A DNA stretch of 64,000 bases from Mytilus edulis (lineage: Eukaryota > Mollusca > Bivalvia > Mytilida > Mytilidae): positions 85,510,604 to 85,574,603 of the forward strand of contig NC_092349.1 of the NCBI RefSeq assembly GCF_963676685.1, given 5' to 3'. The position numbers were made by a program, and so were the translations under genes. The first letter of the stretch is position 1, and every line of letters starts with the position of its first letter. Shown here in pieces: positions 13,490 to 25,153 of the stretch. The notes beneath the pieces were generated by a model. It made no database searches. It worked only from the letters and a program-made list of their open reading frames with translations, and was not told the DNA's origin.

Positions 13490-14215
13490 CATAGTATAGA
13501 AAAACAAAAATACTGAGCAACTGAGCAACACGAACCCCACAGATCACAAGTGCACAGAAAAGCAGACCCTGCTTGACTTGTTGCTCATGTAGGTACAAAC
13601 TCGTGACCTACCGAATTAGACTTATTAATGAGTTTGTACTTACAAGAGCAAAACGTATTCATTTTTGACTTTTCTGTTGTGGTTTCGGTTGTTTAATGTG
13701 TTATGTCTCATATTTTGTAGTCCGTATAATTCGAAAATAGCCTATCAATACCATCATTGTCACGCAAGTTGTTTGGACTGGTATTGTGAAAATGTATGTA
13801 AAAATGTTCGTTACGTAAGTGCCTCACTGTTTGTGATGTCCTGTGGTATTTATCGGTGATGGAAGATGTTTGTTGTTGTTCTGTGGTTTGCATTTTATGT
13901 TGACTATTATTTATAATATTTGTGTGTGCGTTTTCTCTGTGATAAGTGTTCTTGTGTGTGTTTGCGCTGTATTGCTGCTAAGAAATGTTGTCATTTTAGA
14001 GATGATTTTTAACATTGTCATTTAAGTAGCAGGTTTGGTGAGCCATCAAACCAGGTTCAATGCAACATTTTTCTTAAAATGTCCCGTACCAAGTCAGACA
14101 TACTAATTTGGCAGTTGTTATCAAATAGATCGTTTGTAACCCATATTTGTTTTTTTTTTGTTCTCAATCGGTTTATGACTTTTGAACAACGGTATTCTAC
14201 TGTTGCCTGTACTCA
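13490..14215 (+). repeat. R2 fragment followed by R1 interspersed repeat
   Basis: About 13,490-13,640 matches R2 sequence ('gagcaacacgaaccccac'). About 13,640-14,215 is a diverged R1 copy ending in 'ccaggttcaatgcaac', 'cccgtaccaagtcag' and 'ggtattctactgttgcct', as at 26.7 and 49.7 kb. The open frames inside are repeat shadows. Confidence 0.6.
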
Positions 14216-14509
14216 TACAATGCAGAGGTATCTTAATAGTACAACAACAAGGATCAATTCAAAATTTCAGTCTTAATAAGAAAGATTACACTTTTGAATA
14301 TCATCGTCGCCAATAATAAACGTATAGTTAGAATTATATATCTGGTAGCCTTCTTTTTCGGTGTAAGATATAATTAGTAGTTCAGTGTAATAAAAGTATA
14401 AAGAAACGAGTTTGTGAACATTACAAGCAAACTTGATGCATAGATAAGCACAATCCAGTTATATACTAAAATATTAAAGATTCATATTGTTGATTATTGA
14501 TTTACAGTT

Positions 14510-15033
14510 TTAATCAACGTTCGATTCTATTTCGCACACAAAGCTAAAGTGAGAAGCACAGTCATTGTCATTCCAACCTCCACCACTTAGGTCCATACAA
14601 TCCTCTGTATGGCTGCCATGATGTGCGTTGTTTGGACCTGGTCCTCTCCAGTTGGTAAACACACCGACGGGTTTACCCGTAACCCACAACCAATTACCTT
14701 CTTCTGCCAAATCAGAAGCTCCGGCCCACGTATAAGAACTTGACCAGTCGTTTGCAAAAGTTTTCGACACATTCAGAAAACTTTGGATAAAACTGTCTTC
14801 ATCGTTGTCCTCAATAATAACGAGGTGACCTCCAAACTGTTCACATGTATTTTCTGCGGTCGTCCAGGTTTTCCTGGATACACTATAATAATAACAATGA
14901 AGTGAATATTTTGTCCATCCAAAAGGACATCCATTCTGTTGAAAACTGTTCCTGGAGCAGTTCCATTTTGAAGCAAAAAGCCTTCGGCAAAAACTAATAA
15001 AACCATCAGGTTAAGAGTAATACACAGACGCAT
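14510..15033 (-). pseudogene. C-type lectin-like gene, copy 2, one frameshift
   Basis: ATG at 15033 begins a signal peptide of about 18 residues. After GTAPGTVF a single base is missing relative to copy 3 (near 14,944), so the downstream part reads in the next frame. From there it is open to the stop at 14510 and carries the complete C-type lectin domain: NGC, GW, LHCY, TWTTAENTCEQFGG, WAGASDL, NWLW, PNN, EDC, GGWND and FVCE. All expected Cys are present, so the break is one base in an otherwise intact single-exon gene of about 174 residues. It could be a recent null allele or an assembly error. The loop reads GPN where mannose-type lectins have EPN and galactose-type QPD; the WND calcium-binding motif is kept. 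Confidence 0.8.
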
Positions 15034-15239
15034 TTCACAAGTTATCCTGTATTTTGAAACGCCAATTTACTTACGTAGATAGCAGTAATATGTATGTTAG
15101 TTTTCTACTATAGGGACACTTATAAACTAGTTAACCTTATCTACAAATGAATACCAGTGTGCATGTAAACATCGGAATCTGGCTAGTGAAATGAGTCTCT
15201 TCAAATACCTTTTGTTTATTTACAGTTCATTACCTTATG

Positions 15240-15365
15240 AAAAAGATTTTGGAGGGTTAGTGTTACTTTGTCTGTAGTTTTCTATGTCTGTTTGTCTTTT
15301 ATTGTCAGCTTATTTTCAATTCATGAGTTTGAATGTCCTTCTGGTATCTTTCGCCCCTCTTTTGA
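15240..15365 (+). repeat. R2 interspersed-repeat fragment
   Basis: Contains 'tgtctgtttgtctttt', 'gtcagcttattttcaattca' and 'ctggtatctttcgcccctct', the same order as R2 at 53.3 and 63.0 kb. Confidence 0.6.
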
Positions 15366-15712
15366 GCGTATAACCCACATCTTCCCGCTTGCTTCATACA
15401 GTTCTGATTTGCCTCAATATATAACATAACAATTAACTTTTCCATCAAGATAGTGCATTAAGTAAACATTTTGACTCAACCACATGTTTGGAGCATTGAA
15501 TTAATGTCAAAATACTTGGTCAAATAGCTCTAAAACTGTTTCGGTTCTTTTATTACGTTAGCTCTCAAATATTCGGCTTTTAGTGTTCATCAGGAAGATT
15601 AACTCTGAAAATTTCTTCAAACGCATGCAATTCATACGGTGTTGTTTTTATTTTTACACACCTTAGATGCCCACGAGAAAGATTATACAGCTTTTGGTAA
15701 ACATACAATACT

Positions 15713-16381
15713 GTAACGAAATGGGGGTCCCTTGAAATGGAACTTGTTTTCCCTAAAATTGTGTGATGATGTTGTTAAAACCTTACCGTTAATTGACTGT
15801 TCTTATAATATATTTCTTGTATAACCATGTTTGTTAACTTTTTATTATTCTTGTCTATGTTTTTACAATCGGAACACCTGTGAATTGTTTACTTCAAATG
15901 ACGTTCAACACAATGACGTCATAACCTATTTTTGTTATGTCGTCGGCTCTGGATTTGGTAATTTAGGTGAATGGTAAGCCGAAATGGTAAATGGAAAACC
16001 AAATCGGTAGATTGGTTTGCCTAAGTATAAATACGACGGAGAAAACGGATAAGACTTCAGTACGACTTTACCCTAGGAAAGTAACACACGCTAATTCCAA
16101 GCGATTTAAATATACATGTACCGAAACCATTTACCAGACTAAGTAATAACCAGACTTTTTCCGTATAATGTGGGCTTGTCAGTTCCTTTAACAAGTTGCA
16201 TTTAGAGAATAACTTCTCGAGAGAAACGTTATCTTTTGACATTGAATTTGATTTATCATTTTCCGATTACCAAACTATAGTTAGTAAACTTTCGGGGTAT
16301 ATATATATTTCCGCTATCCATTTTCTTTACGATATCCTAATAGAGTGAAGTATTTATTTGTTAGACTAGAATACTGTTACA
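15713..16381. mobile_element. Candidate solo LTR
   Basis: The segment begins TGTAAC and ends GTTACA, a perfect short inverted terminus of the TG...CA type, and spans about 669 bp. Flanks are 'aatac' and 'aaaac', a possible 5-bp target duplication with one mismatch. 'gtataaatac' at about 16,025 could be the LTR TATA box. The duplicated block around lectin copy 3 lacks this segment, as expected for an insertion. No retroelement coding region adjoins, hence solo LTR. Confidence 0.4.
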
Positions 16382-16599
16382 AAAACCTATACAGAACCAA
16401 CCTTAGATCTACCGGAATACCGCAAAGTACCACGATACCAGAGTACCACGCTACCAAAGAAGGGTCGCCAGTTATAACTTTAGTTCATATATACTTATAC
16501 ATTGTTATAAAAAGCATTCTTATAGCAACACACTAAGGTTTAATATTTATAGTTTACTCTAAGGCCTGACCGCTCAGTTTTCGTTACAATACAATTGTG

Positions 16600-18080
16600 C
16601 TTTACTAATTTGCTTAGAGCCATTCTCAACAAGTTATTATGCAGTAAATAGAATCAGATTACGACACATTCACACTACCAATGAATGGTTCTATATAGAA
16701 ATGTTTTTAAAAAATCAATTGGTGTTTGTCTGAATTTCATAATTTCACACTTTGAAATGAATTTGTTTCTTTCATAAGTCGTAATACAAGTTAACGTATA
16801 GATTTTCCAGGTCAGGTATGCGTAATGGACATGCTTTAAATTGTGGATTACTTTGTGAATAAACAAATATGATAGTTATTCGATATCACCAGGCGTTATA
16901 AACTATACAATACGTTATAATAAATCCTAAAAAGAGTCTATGTTGCATGTATTGATCAAAAACAGTCATCTCAAAATAAGTCAACACCATGGCTAAAAGA
17001 TGGTCACTAGCACACACCACGAATCACTACACAAAGAAACGATTGAGCAACACTAACATTACCTTCAACCGTGCTGAAATACTGTAAACCAACTTATTTT
17101 CGCGAGAGATTTATTTTCGCGACTTTCGCGAGTAGAAAAATAACGCGAATATGTAAAACTTGGATCTTCCCTTATTAAACTTCACCAATTAAATAAAAAA
17201 AATCGCGAAATTAAATAGCCGTGATGTGGTCAAGAAAAAGTAAAACGCAAAATAAAGTATCCGCGAAAATAAGTTTGTTTACATTAAGTTACCTTCAACC
17301 GTACTGAAATAAAATGGTAACTTGGCGTATGCATTTTCATTGCTTTAGTGTTATTGTATATATAAAGAAAAGTACGTACGTACGCAAACAAACTAGTTTT
17401 AAGAACATGAATATCCTTGATATACAACCAATTAAACTTATACATTGTAATCAATAATAAAAGACTTGGTGAAATTCGGATGCCGTTGAAATAAAACGGT
17501 AACTTGATGTATGTATTTTCATTATTTAGTGTTATTGTAAAAATTAAACTTATCATCAATAAACAAAAACTGTATACGTTGAATACTTTATACATACATT
17601 GGTAATCATCTGAATTGACATCTCATAGAACAAATATCTACACGGTCACCCATAGGTGCGAAAACATTAAATAAAACAGGTATTATATATTGATCACAAG
17701 AGTTTATAAAACATATAAGAAATGTCAATGTAATGTCCAAACCTGATTGAAGTGAAGTTTAAGAATCGGCTATGATATTTTACGATTGGTCAATAGTATG
17801 ATTTACCTATTGATATCGCATGGGTGGTATTCATTATTAATGATTGTGTGATCCTCTCTACAGAAGTTCATTTTAAGACTTAGGAATCAACAATGCTATC
17901 ATTGCAACAACAGATTTATACAATTTTTTCTACCTAGAATTAAACAGTAATAAATTCTTCCATTAGAAATTATATTCCAGAAATAGTATTCCAATTGGAA
18001 TTGACATAATAAAGACAGTTATATTACTTAAAAACATGACACTTTCCCTGAACTATCTGATCAACAAGTTTCTATTTCTG
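16600..18080. repeat. Segmental duplication, arm A distal part
   Basis: Blocks at about 16,610-16,690, 16,880-16,940 and 17,560-18,080 correspond in order to about 22,060-22,125, 22,180-22,240 and 23,410-23,990. A clear shared stretch is 'cacggtcacccataggtgcg' against 'cacggtcaccaataggtgcg', continuing for some 400 bp. Together with lectin copy 2 this forms one arm of a duplication whose other arm holds copy 3. A pair of diverged ~75-bp repeats at 17,290-17,365 and 17,470-17,545 lies inside. Confidence 0.75.
17060..17310. mobile_element. MITE with 'cttattttcgcg' inverted ends and flanking direct repeat
   Basis: Inverted termini lie at about 17,085-17,106 ('gtaaaccaacttattttcgc') and 17,262-17,283 (reverse complement of 'gtaaacaaacttattttcgc'). 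The element is flanked by a direct repeat 'ttaccttcaaccgt.ctgaaat' at 17,060-17,081 and 17,289-17,310. The interior is rich in 'cgcgaaa' words and non-coding. Confidence 0.65.
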
Positions 18081-18385
18081 TCATAATTCGTTTAAGGACT
18101 ATGTATTTGTGTTATTGTACTATTATTTTTTTTGAATTCGTGTCTTTCTTGTTTGCTAATGTGCCTTGTTGCATTTCTGTAAATATCTACAATGCAATTT
18201 CCCTTAGGAACTTGTTTTACAGCTAAAACTGTACCACTTTAACTATGAAGCTTTGAAAAAAAAAATTCTAGAATGGAAAGTTCATAAACTTCTATTTTTT
18301 TCAAAGGTCAAAATATAGGGCTGTGTGGCCTATTTTCAACGTTTACATGCCCCGAACTTCTAAGAGTTTAAACTTACACTAAAAT

Positions 18386-18645
18386 TCTCTATCGCACGCA
18401 GGTAAATTATCACGTTGTAATTGGTTTAACGCTGTCACGTGGTGACTCCCTATGGATCCGTAGGGGGTTAGTAAATTTCATACGGGGTTCATGACGTCAT
18501 GTCTACTGTTAATGGTGACGTCGTCCATGAATGTGATTGTGTTTTATTGTTTATTTCTCTACAAAAAGCAGCAGAAAAGTTCAGCGTGCGATATATTCGA
18601 TATACGGTTCACTACTGAGCCCCTACATACCATAGAGGGTGAATA
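18386..18645. mobile_element. Foldback or MITE-like element with imperfect inverted ends
   Basis: 'tatcgcacgc' near 18,391 is inverted as 'gcgtgcgata' near 18,585. 'ctatggatccgtaggggg' near 18,452 is inverted imperfectly as 'cccctacataccatag' near 18,620. Contains 'atgacgtcat' in the loop. Element borders are uncertain. Confidence 0.4.
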
Positions 18646-18651
18646 AAATCC

Positions 18652-19357
18652 ATGTCACATCAGGTTGCATACAAAAATAGGTCGAAAAAAGTATTCCCTT
18701 GAAAAGGCAGTTGTAGGTAATGAATCCTACTTTTCATTGCATTAAAACGTTTCTGGGTCATTATTTCTTTTTTATTTATGTTTCTATAGAATATTTTCTA
18801 AACTTTAGATCCCTCGGTAACTAAACATTGTATAGAGGAAAAAGAGGTAAACATTTGATTGGTCAACTCCCAATTCATTTTTATCTTATATGCAATGAAA
18901 TGTTATGTGAACTTTTGTTTATGGTACTGGACAGGATAAACTTTACTCATATCAAGTGATTCTTTTTTTGAAATAAAGAAAAATTCTGCATAATTTTTTT
19001 TAAAAAGTGCAAATTTAACAAAGACTTCAAATTGTTTACACCTAATATGGGAAGCTGTACATGCACCTTTGACCTTTTAAGTACTCTCATGTGTTTTTGC
19101 TATTTAAGGAAAATATTTTAAAAAATGATATATTTTGAGTGGATTGAGTCTTCAAAACGAATTTTATAAGAATCGCTGTCGATTTCGTGTAACATTATAC
19201 TAGATTTTTCTCAAACTATTGAATTGATTATGAAAAAAGCTGACAGGAATGCTCGAAATAACCAGTTTTACAAAGAAAAAGTTACTTTCAGTTTATACCA
19301 CCAAATCATAGTACGTCACATCCGGTTGCATACGAGAATAAATCGAAAAAGTATTTC
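18652..19357. repeat. Spacer between 44-bp direct repeats upstream of the LINE piece
   Basis: 'gtcacatcaggttgcatac' at 18,652 recurs as 'gtcacatccggttgcatac' at 19,316, each followed by a similar 'cgaaaaa.gtatt' segment. The second copy abuts the LINE fragment. The 660 bp between is AT-rich without a gene. Confidence 0.5.
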
Positions 19358-19681
19358 TTGAATTTGACTAAATCCTGTTTCCAACAGATCCGTAACATAG
19401 GACGGATTCGATCATATATAACGGAGGACGCATGCAAAACTCATGTGTGCTCTTCTGTTACGTCGCGACTTGATTATGGTAAAGCTTTAATGTATAGTGT
19501 GAATGTTTCGAGTCTATCCAAACTTCAGCGTGTTCAGAACACAGCTGCGAGGCTAGTAAACCACAAAAAGGAGTTTGAACATATAACTCCAACACTTATG
19601 ACTCTTCATTGGCCATCATTTAAATTCCGATACCAATACAAACTGTTGCTTTACGCATTAAAATATTCATATTCTTGCTGA
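19358..19681 (+). mobile_element. Non-LTR retrotransposon (LINE) reverse-transcriptase fragment
   Basis: An open stretch of about 107 codons matches the region downstream of the palm of Jockey/CR1-type LINE reverse transcriptases: QIRNIGRIR, an ACKTHVCSSVTSRLDYG block, then SKLQRVQNTAARLV, HITPTLMTLHW and a FKFRYQYKLLL block. Only this C-terminal piece is present. There is no upstream catalytic YADD and no endonuclease, and the frame stops soon after. It is a 5'-truncated dead copy inserted between the duplicated lectin blocks. Its left edge coincides with a direct repeat also found at 18,652. Confidence 0.85.
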
Positions 19682-19877
19682 CAAATTCAGTATAAATAAG
19701 TGAAATGCCTTATTGACAACTATACCACATCTAACTTGTTAATTCTAAGTAATCCTAAAGTCGTGTAATGTATTGTGAATATGAAATACATGGCGTTATT
19801 AAATACGGCGGGTCTGAGTATGTTTTTACACTAATGTACGTGTTAACAAGCAAAAAGCAAGTAGTATGGTGAAATGA

Positions 19878-21028
19878 ACTAGAGGCTCTAAAGAGTGTCG
19901 CTCACCTTGGTCTATGTGCATATTTAACAAATGACACACATGAATTCATGACAAATTGTGTTTTGGTGATTGTGATGTGTTTGTAGATCTATCTTTACTA
20001 AACATTCTGGCTGCTTACAATTATCTCAATCTATTATGAACTTAGCCCATTAGTTTCAGAGGAAAATATTTTGTAAACATTTACAAAAATTCAGAAAATT
20101 GTTAAAAATTGACTATAAAGGACAATAACTGCTTAAGGGGTCAAAAGACCATTTTGCTTATGTTCGACTTATTTGTAGATCTTACTTGGCTGTTAATTAT
20201 TGCTGTTTACAGTTTACCTCTTTCTATAACATAATAATATTGAAGATAATAACCAAAAACTGCAAAATTTTCATAAAATTACCACTTCAGGAGTAGCAAC
20301 TAAACAACAGGTTGCCTGATTTCTCTTAAAATTTCAGGGCAGATACTTGACTTAATGAACAATTATACCTCATGTCTGATTTGTTCTAAATACTTTGGTT
20401 TCAGAGTTATGAGCCAAAAACTGCTTTTAACCCTTATGTACTATTTTTATACATGTCAACCATATTGGTTAGTAGGTGGGGTCAGCAGACCCATTTTTAA
20501 ACAAGATATCTTAAGGATGATTGTGGTCAAGTTTGGTTTAATTTGTCTCGATGTTTCAGAGAAGATTTATGTAAAAGATTATAAAAATTAACGAAAATTT
20601 GTTAAAATAAAGACTATAAAGGGAAATTACTCTTGAAGGAGTCAACTGTCAATTTTGGTCATGGTGACTTGTTTGTAGATCCGACTCTGCAGGGCTTAAA
20701 GATCTTAACCTAATGAACATATTTACCCCTTGTCAGATTAACGCTTTGGTTTCAGAGATATAAGCCAAAAACTGCATTTTACCCCTACGTTCTATTTCCA
20801 GCCATGTCGGCCATCTTGTTTTGCAAGTAGGGTCATCGGACACAGTTTTTAAACAAGTTACACTAAGGATGATTCAGGCCAAGTTTGGTTAAATTCGGCA
20901 TAGTAGTTTCAGAGGAGAAGATTTTTGTAAAAGTGAACGACGACTTCCAATGACTGACGACGACGACGGACGACGGACGACGGACGCCAATTTTGATGAG
21001 AAAAACGCACTTGAGTCAGGTGAGCTAG
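19878..21028 (+). repeat. R5 interspersed repeat, shorter copy with ~501-bp internal repeats
   Basis: Starts 'actagaggctctaaagagtg' and 'tcgctcacct'; ends with a gacgacgg-rich tract and 'aggtgagct'. The word 'gactataaaggg/gac' recurs at 20,111 and 20,612 (501 bp apart), marking two internal units. The ends form a weak inverted repeat ('gctcacct' against 'aggtgagc'). Non-coding; open frames inside have no domain. Confidence 0.75.
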
Positions 21029-21229
21029 CAATAAAGATATAAAAGCGAAACTACGTACCTCGTGAAATTTATTATATATTTACTAAAAAGTGATAAATCC
21101 AATATTTCTAAATTTCTAAATGAAATAAATTTATATGTTCATTTACAGGTAAATCGTCATTTCAAATACTTTCATCATATTTGTTATCGTTAATCAAAAT
21201 AAAGCCTATATTTGGTTGAATTTACTGCT

Positions 21230-21775
21230 TTAATTGGTCCAATGTCTACCATTGCCCTCTTTTTCGCAAACAAAATTCAAGCGAGAAGCACAGTTGTTGT
21301 CGTTCCAACCACCAAAACTCCAGTCCATACAATCCTCCTCAAAATATCCATTTCCATTATTAGGATTAGGTGCTCTCCAGTTGGTGTACAAACCGAGTGT
21401 TTTGCCCGTTATCCACAACCAATTACCCTCCTTTGCCAAATCGGAGGCACCGATCCAGGTATAATTAAATGTCCAGTCATGTGCATAATTTCTTGACAAT
21501 GTAAGAAACCTTTTGATAAATCTTTCGATAAAACTGTTTTCATCGTTGTCTTCTATAACCACGAGTTGACCACCGAACTGTTCACATGTATTTTCTGCAG
21601 TTGTCCACGTTTGTCTGGATGAACTATAATGATAACAGTGTAAATCATATCTTGTCCAACCGTCAGGACATCCGTTTTGCTTAACAATAGTTCCTAAACC
21701 AGTTTCATTTTTAAGCAGGAATCCTTTGACAAAGGTGAATAAAATCGACAGATGTAAAGCCATATAAAGATGCAT
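21230..21775 (-). CDS. Secreted C-type lectin-like protein, copy 3 (intact)
   Basis: A single exon of 181 codons. ATG at 21775 is chosen because MHLYMALHLSILFTFVKG (residues 1-18) is a good signal peptide and the same start fits copies 1 and 2; an in-frame extension upstream to 21901 is not conserved in the siblings. One long-form C-type lectin domain follows (about residues 35-175): CPDGW, YDLHCY, TWTTAENTCEQFGG, a helix, WIGASDL, NWLW, TNW, PNN, EDC, GGWND and FVCE. Such domains bind sugars through calcium, and expanded families of this kind in bivalves are linked to microbial recognition. The specificity triplet reads NPN rather than EPN or QPD, so the ligand cannot be predicted. A minus-strand AATAAA lies at about 21,073-21,068, downstream of the stop. 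Confidence 0.9.
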   Translation of the reverse strand: MHLYMALHLSILFTFVKGFLLKNETGLGTIVKQNGCPDGWTRYDLHCYHYSSSRQTWTTAENTCEQFGGQLVVIEDNDENSFIERFIKRFLTLSRNYAHDWTFNYTWIGASDLAKEGNWLWITGKTLGLYTNWRAPNPNNGNGYFEEDCMDWSFGGWNDNNCASRLNFVCEKEGNGRHWTN

Positions 21776-23990
21776 TTTGCTAATTGTCATAAACGTCAAT
21801 CTTCTCACTGAAAAAAGGTTGATGTAAGTCTCTGCTATAGGGACAATGATGACATATGTATTAACCTTACTACAAATAAATAACAGAGTACATGTGAACA
21901 TAGGAATCTGTATAGGGAAAACGGGTCATTTAAACCAAGTACTATGTATTGACAGGGTCCTACCTTATTTACCATATTGAGCATATAACCACATTTCAGA
22001 TGCTCAGAAGACAGATTTTCCAGGTTTAAGTAAACATTTAATTAAATTGTGGTTCACATAATTGCTTAGTGCCTTTTCTCAGCAAATTATTTACAGAAAA
22101 TTGTCTTAGACGACGATACGTTCACTTTCCATATGAACAGTTGATTGTTTGAAAACTATTGTATATCTCCACATGCTCCAGGTGTTATAAATTATTGCAT
22201 ACGTTATAATAAATCGTCAACACAGTCTATATTACATGTAATGTTTTTATTCCAATGAATGTTATAAAAAAAAACAGTCTAATAGTATATAATAAGATTT
22301 ACACTAGTTATGTACCAGAAAAAATCATTCCAATGTTCAGAAGCCAGCATACTGTACATGTTTTTATATTTTGTCCAGCAAAAGCCATAAGACTTAACAC
22401 TTCGTTCATTTAGAAATAAAATAATCCAAAGTAGACCCGGACTGTTATTTATGTTTAGACAAGAACAAATAAACCGTATCCAGCACACTATTTTCAACAA
22501 GATGTACTAAACGAAAGTATCAAGGAATACACGATATTTAGTAGGGTAAGACATTGGCTCTTATCTTTTGGGCTAATGCCTTGACTGCTATTTTATGTAC
22601 ATCAGGAGGGATCAGGGAACTGCACATTACAATAATATTTGTATGTGAACAAGAAGTACCATGTGTTGCGTTTTCATCGTTCATCAACTTTCCTTTCACC
22701 GAACTTTTAAAGTGGGGAGTTTTACTTGTTGCAACTTCCTATAGAAAAGCTTATTTTATACCGAGTTTAGCCGTTATTTTGATAGATTTATTATCATTTC
22801 TATTTCTTGCAAGTTTCAGACTTATTTATATTGAAAGAGATTCGAATATATCTAAGGGACATTCAGACTTGTAAGTCAAAAATTAAACTTACAACGCCAT
22901 GCCAAAAAAAAACTTTAAAAAAACTGACATTATACAAAACACAATATACAAAACATAAGACTGAGCAACAAGAACCCAACCAAAAACTAGGGGATTGGAA
23001 ATAGTAATAAGTCGTTAATGATTTTTAACAATTTTCCTTGCAGTGCATTTAAGAAGGTCAACGGTATTTCGGTTTATTATCTAAACATTTTACGACCTCT
23101 GAGTCTTTAACAATGTTAAAATTATGTAATAACAAATCCAGTAGAAATATAATATTTCACAGTCACAAGAATAAAGAATGTTTCTTCGGAAATCTCTGTC
23201 GGCAGTACTAGACGTGTATAGCTAAGGATTATATTTCTCATAATCTTTTTTTTTTGGTACATTATCATCGCAAAACACCCGAAATAGTTTTCTCTCAATC
23301 GATTTATGACATTTAAACAGCGGAATACTGCTGTTGCCTTTATATGTGAAGAACGCGAATGACCTTTTTATGCCGGAAAATTAAACGTGAAATTAAGAAA
23401 GAAAAACTGTATACATTATACGAACATAGGTAATAAGCTAAACTGAAAACTATTGCAAAAAATATATACACGGTCACCAATAGGTGCGAAAAAATTAAAT
23501 AAAACAGGTATTATATATTAATAACAAGAGTTTATAACACATGTAAAAATGTCGATTTAATGTCCATATCTGATTGATGTGTAGTACGAGAATCGGCTAT
23601 AACATTTAACGATTGGTCCATAATATCATTTACTAGTTGATATTACATAGGTGGTATTATAATCGTATATGTGTACCCTCTGACAGACGTTCATGTGGTG
23701 ACTTAGTAATTAGAAATGCTATAATTGCAGCAAAAAATTTACACCATCTATTCCATTATACAATACCTGATTGTGGAGAAAGTGTTCCGTGATTAAATTG
23801 ACATTGCACAAAACATAAATGCGTTACTATATTTAGGAAATAAACACAACTAGTTGCAGTATAAAGTAATATTTCTCAGTAGAAAGTATTTCTAAAAATA
23901 TCATTCAACTTGGAACTGTCATAATAAAGACAGTTATATTCCGTAAAAGTATGACACAAGCCCTGAAATATCCGATCAACAAGTTTCTAT
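21776..23990. repeat. Lectin copy 3 5' flank and segmental duplication, arm B
   Basis: 21,800-22,240 and 23,410-23,990 align in order with DNA beyond lectin copy 2 (15,034-18,080). The stretch 22,250-23,400 has no counterpart there. It contains an R2 piece at about 22,840-23,005 ('gggacattcagacttg') and an R1 tail at about 23,255-23,341. The 106-codon open frame at 22,554 runs into R2 and is not a gene. Confidence 0.7.
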
Positions 23991-24239
23991 TTCTATCAAA
24001 ATTCATTTAAATATTCTGTTGATGATGTATCAAACATCTCGAATATCATAATCATCATGAATACAAATGTATCATATATTGTTGTCGAAATTGTTCGTAT
24101 ACAATATTATTACGTACCTTGCTCGGATTTGTTAGTTAGGCAATGTGTTGATATGCAATACGACATATCAAACATGTGAATAATTGTATTAAAAAGACAA
24201 CATTACTGTACAATAATATGCCTTTAAATATATATTATA

Positions 24240-24605
24240 AAAGAAGATGGGGTATAATTGCCAATGAGACAACTCTCCACAAGAAAACAAAATGACAACG
24301 ACATCAACGTTTATAGGTCACACCACGGGCTCCAACAATGAGCAAAGCCCATACCGCATTGTCAGCTATAAAAGGCCCCGAAATGACAATGTAAACCAAT
24401 TCAAATGAGAAAATTAACGGCCTAAATTATGTACAAAAATTGAACAAAAACTAATATGTAACACATAAACAAACGACAACCACTGAATTACAGGCTGTTG
24501 ACTTGGGACAGGCACATACATAATGAAAAGGGGCGCGTTTAAACATGTAAGCGGGATCCCAACCATCCCCTTACCTGGGACAGTGGTATAACAGTACAAC
24601 ATAAT
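24240..24605 (+). repeat. R3 interspersed repeat, long copy
   Basis: Contains 'ccaatgagacaactctccac', 'gagcaaagcccataccgcat' and 'aaaggccccgaaatgacaat' in order. The same order is found reversed at 29,255-29,425 and diverged at 47,625-47,800. Non-coding. Confidence 0.75.
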
Positions 24606-24989
24606 TTATGAAAATCAGCTGAAAAAGGCTTAACACTCATCAGATGAATAAAAATAAGTTTGTTTAATTCCCATTTACATTACCAAAGTGCATGAGATGA
24701 ATCATATGTCGAATGCCTTAAAAAGGTAATCGCAAATAAAGATCATCGACTCAGATTTAAACTTTTTTTTACGAGACATTATGTAAATCATTCAGCAGTA
24801 TCCTAAACAGAAGTGTCTGTTTTCAACAATAATACGATTATAAACTTAAAAAATGCTCCATCTACGAACATTCATGGCACCTCCGTCTTGTAATAACTGA
24901 CCATCTTGTGATGAATATAGTATACTCATTCAAGAAGTACTCGTTTGTTAACTTTATTACTATATCCTTGTAGCCAGTGTGTTACTTAA

Positions 24990-25153
24990 GAAATAATTCA
25001 TGGAAGCCATATATTTGTTGGAAATTTACACATGGCCTGGGCCGTGATATTCGAATTTTATCCTGAGCGTTAGCGAGGGATAAAATTAACGAATATCACG
25101 GCCCAGGCCATGTGTAAATTTACAACAAATCTATGGCTTCCATGAATTATTTC
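24990..25153. mobile_element. Near-perfect palindrome, ~73-bp arms
   Basis: The left arm begins 'gaaataattcatggaagcc' and includes 'catggcctgggccgtgatat'. The right arm (to 25,153) is its near-exact reverse complement. The loop is about 25,061-25,083. It resembles the hairpin part of the elements at 3571 and 4384 in design, but the sequence differs. Confidence 0.8.

Noticed and set aside
13665-14276. Several plus-strand frames of 60-65 codons, Cys/Val/Phe-rich
   Set aside because: They fall inside the R1 repeat and recur in its other copies.
17284-17595. 103-codon minus-strand frame
   Set aside because: Spans two diverged tandem repeats and low-complexity Ile/Leu/Tyr codons; no family.
22554-22874. 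106-codon plus-strand frame with hydrophobic stretches
   Set aside because: Its 3' part runs into an R2 repeat ('gggacattcagacttg'), and no signal peptide or family fits.
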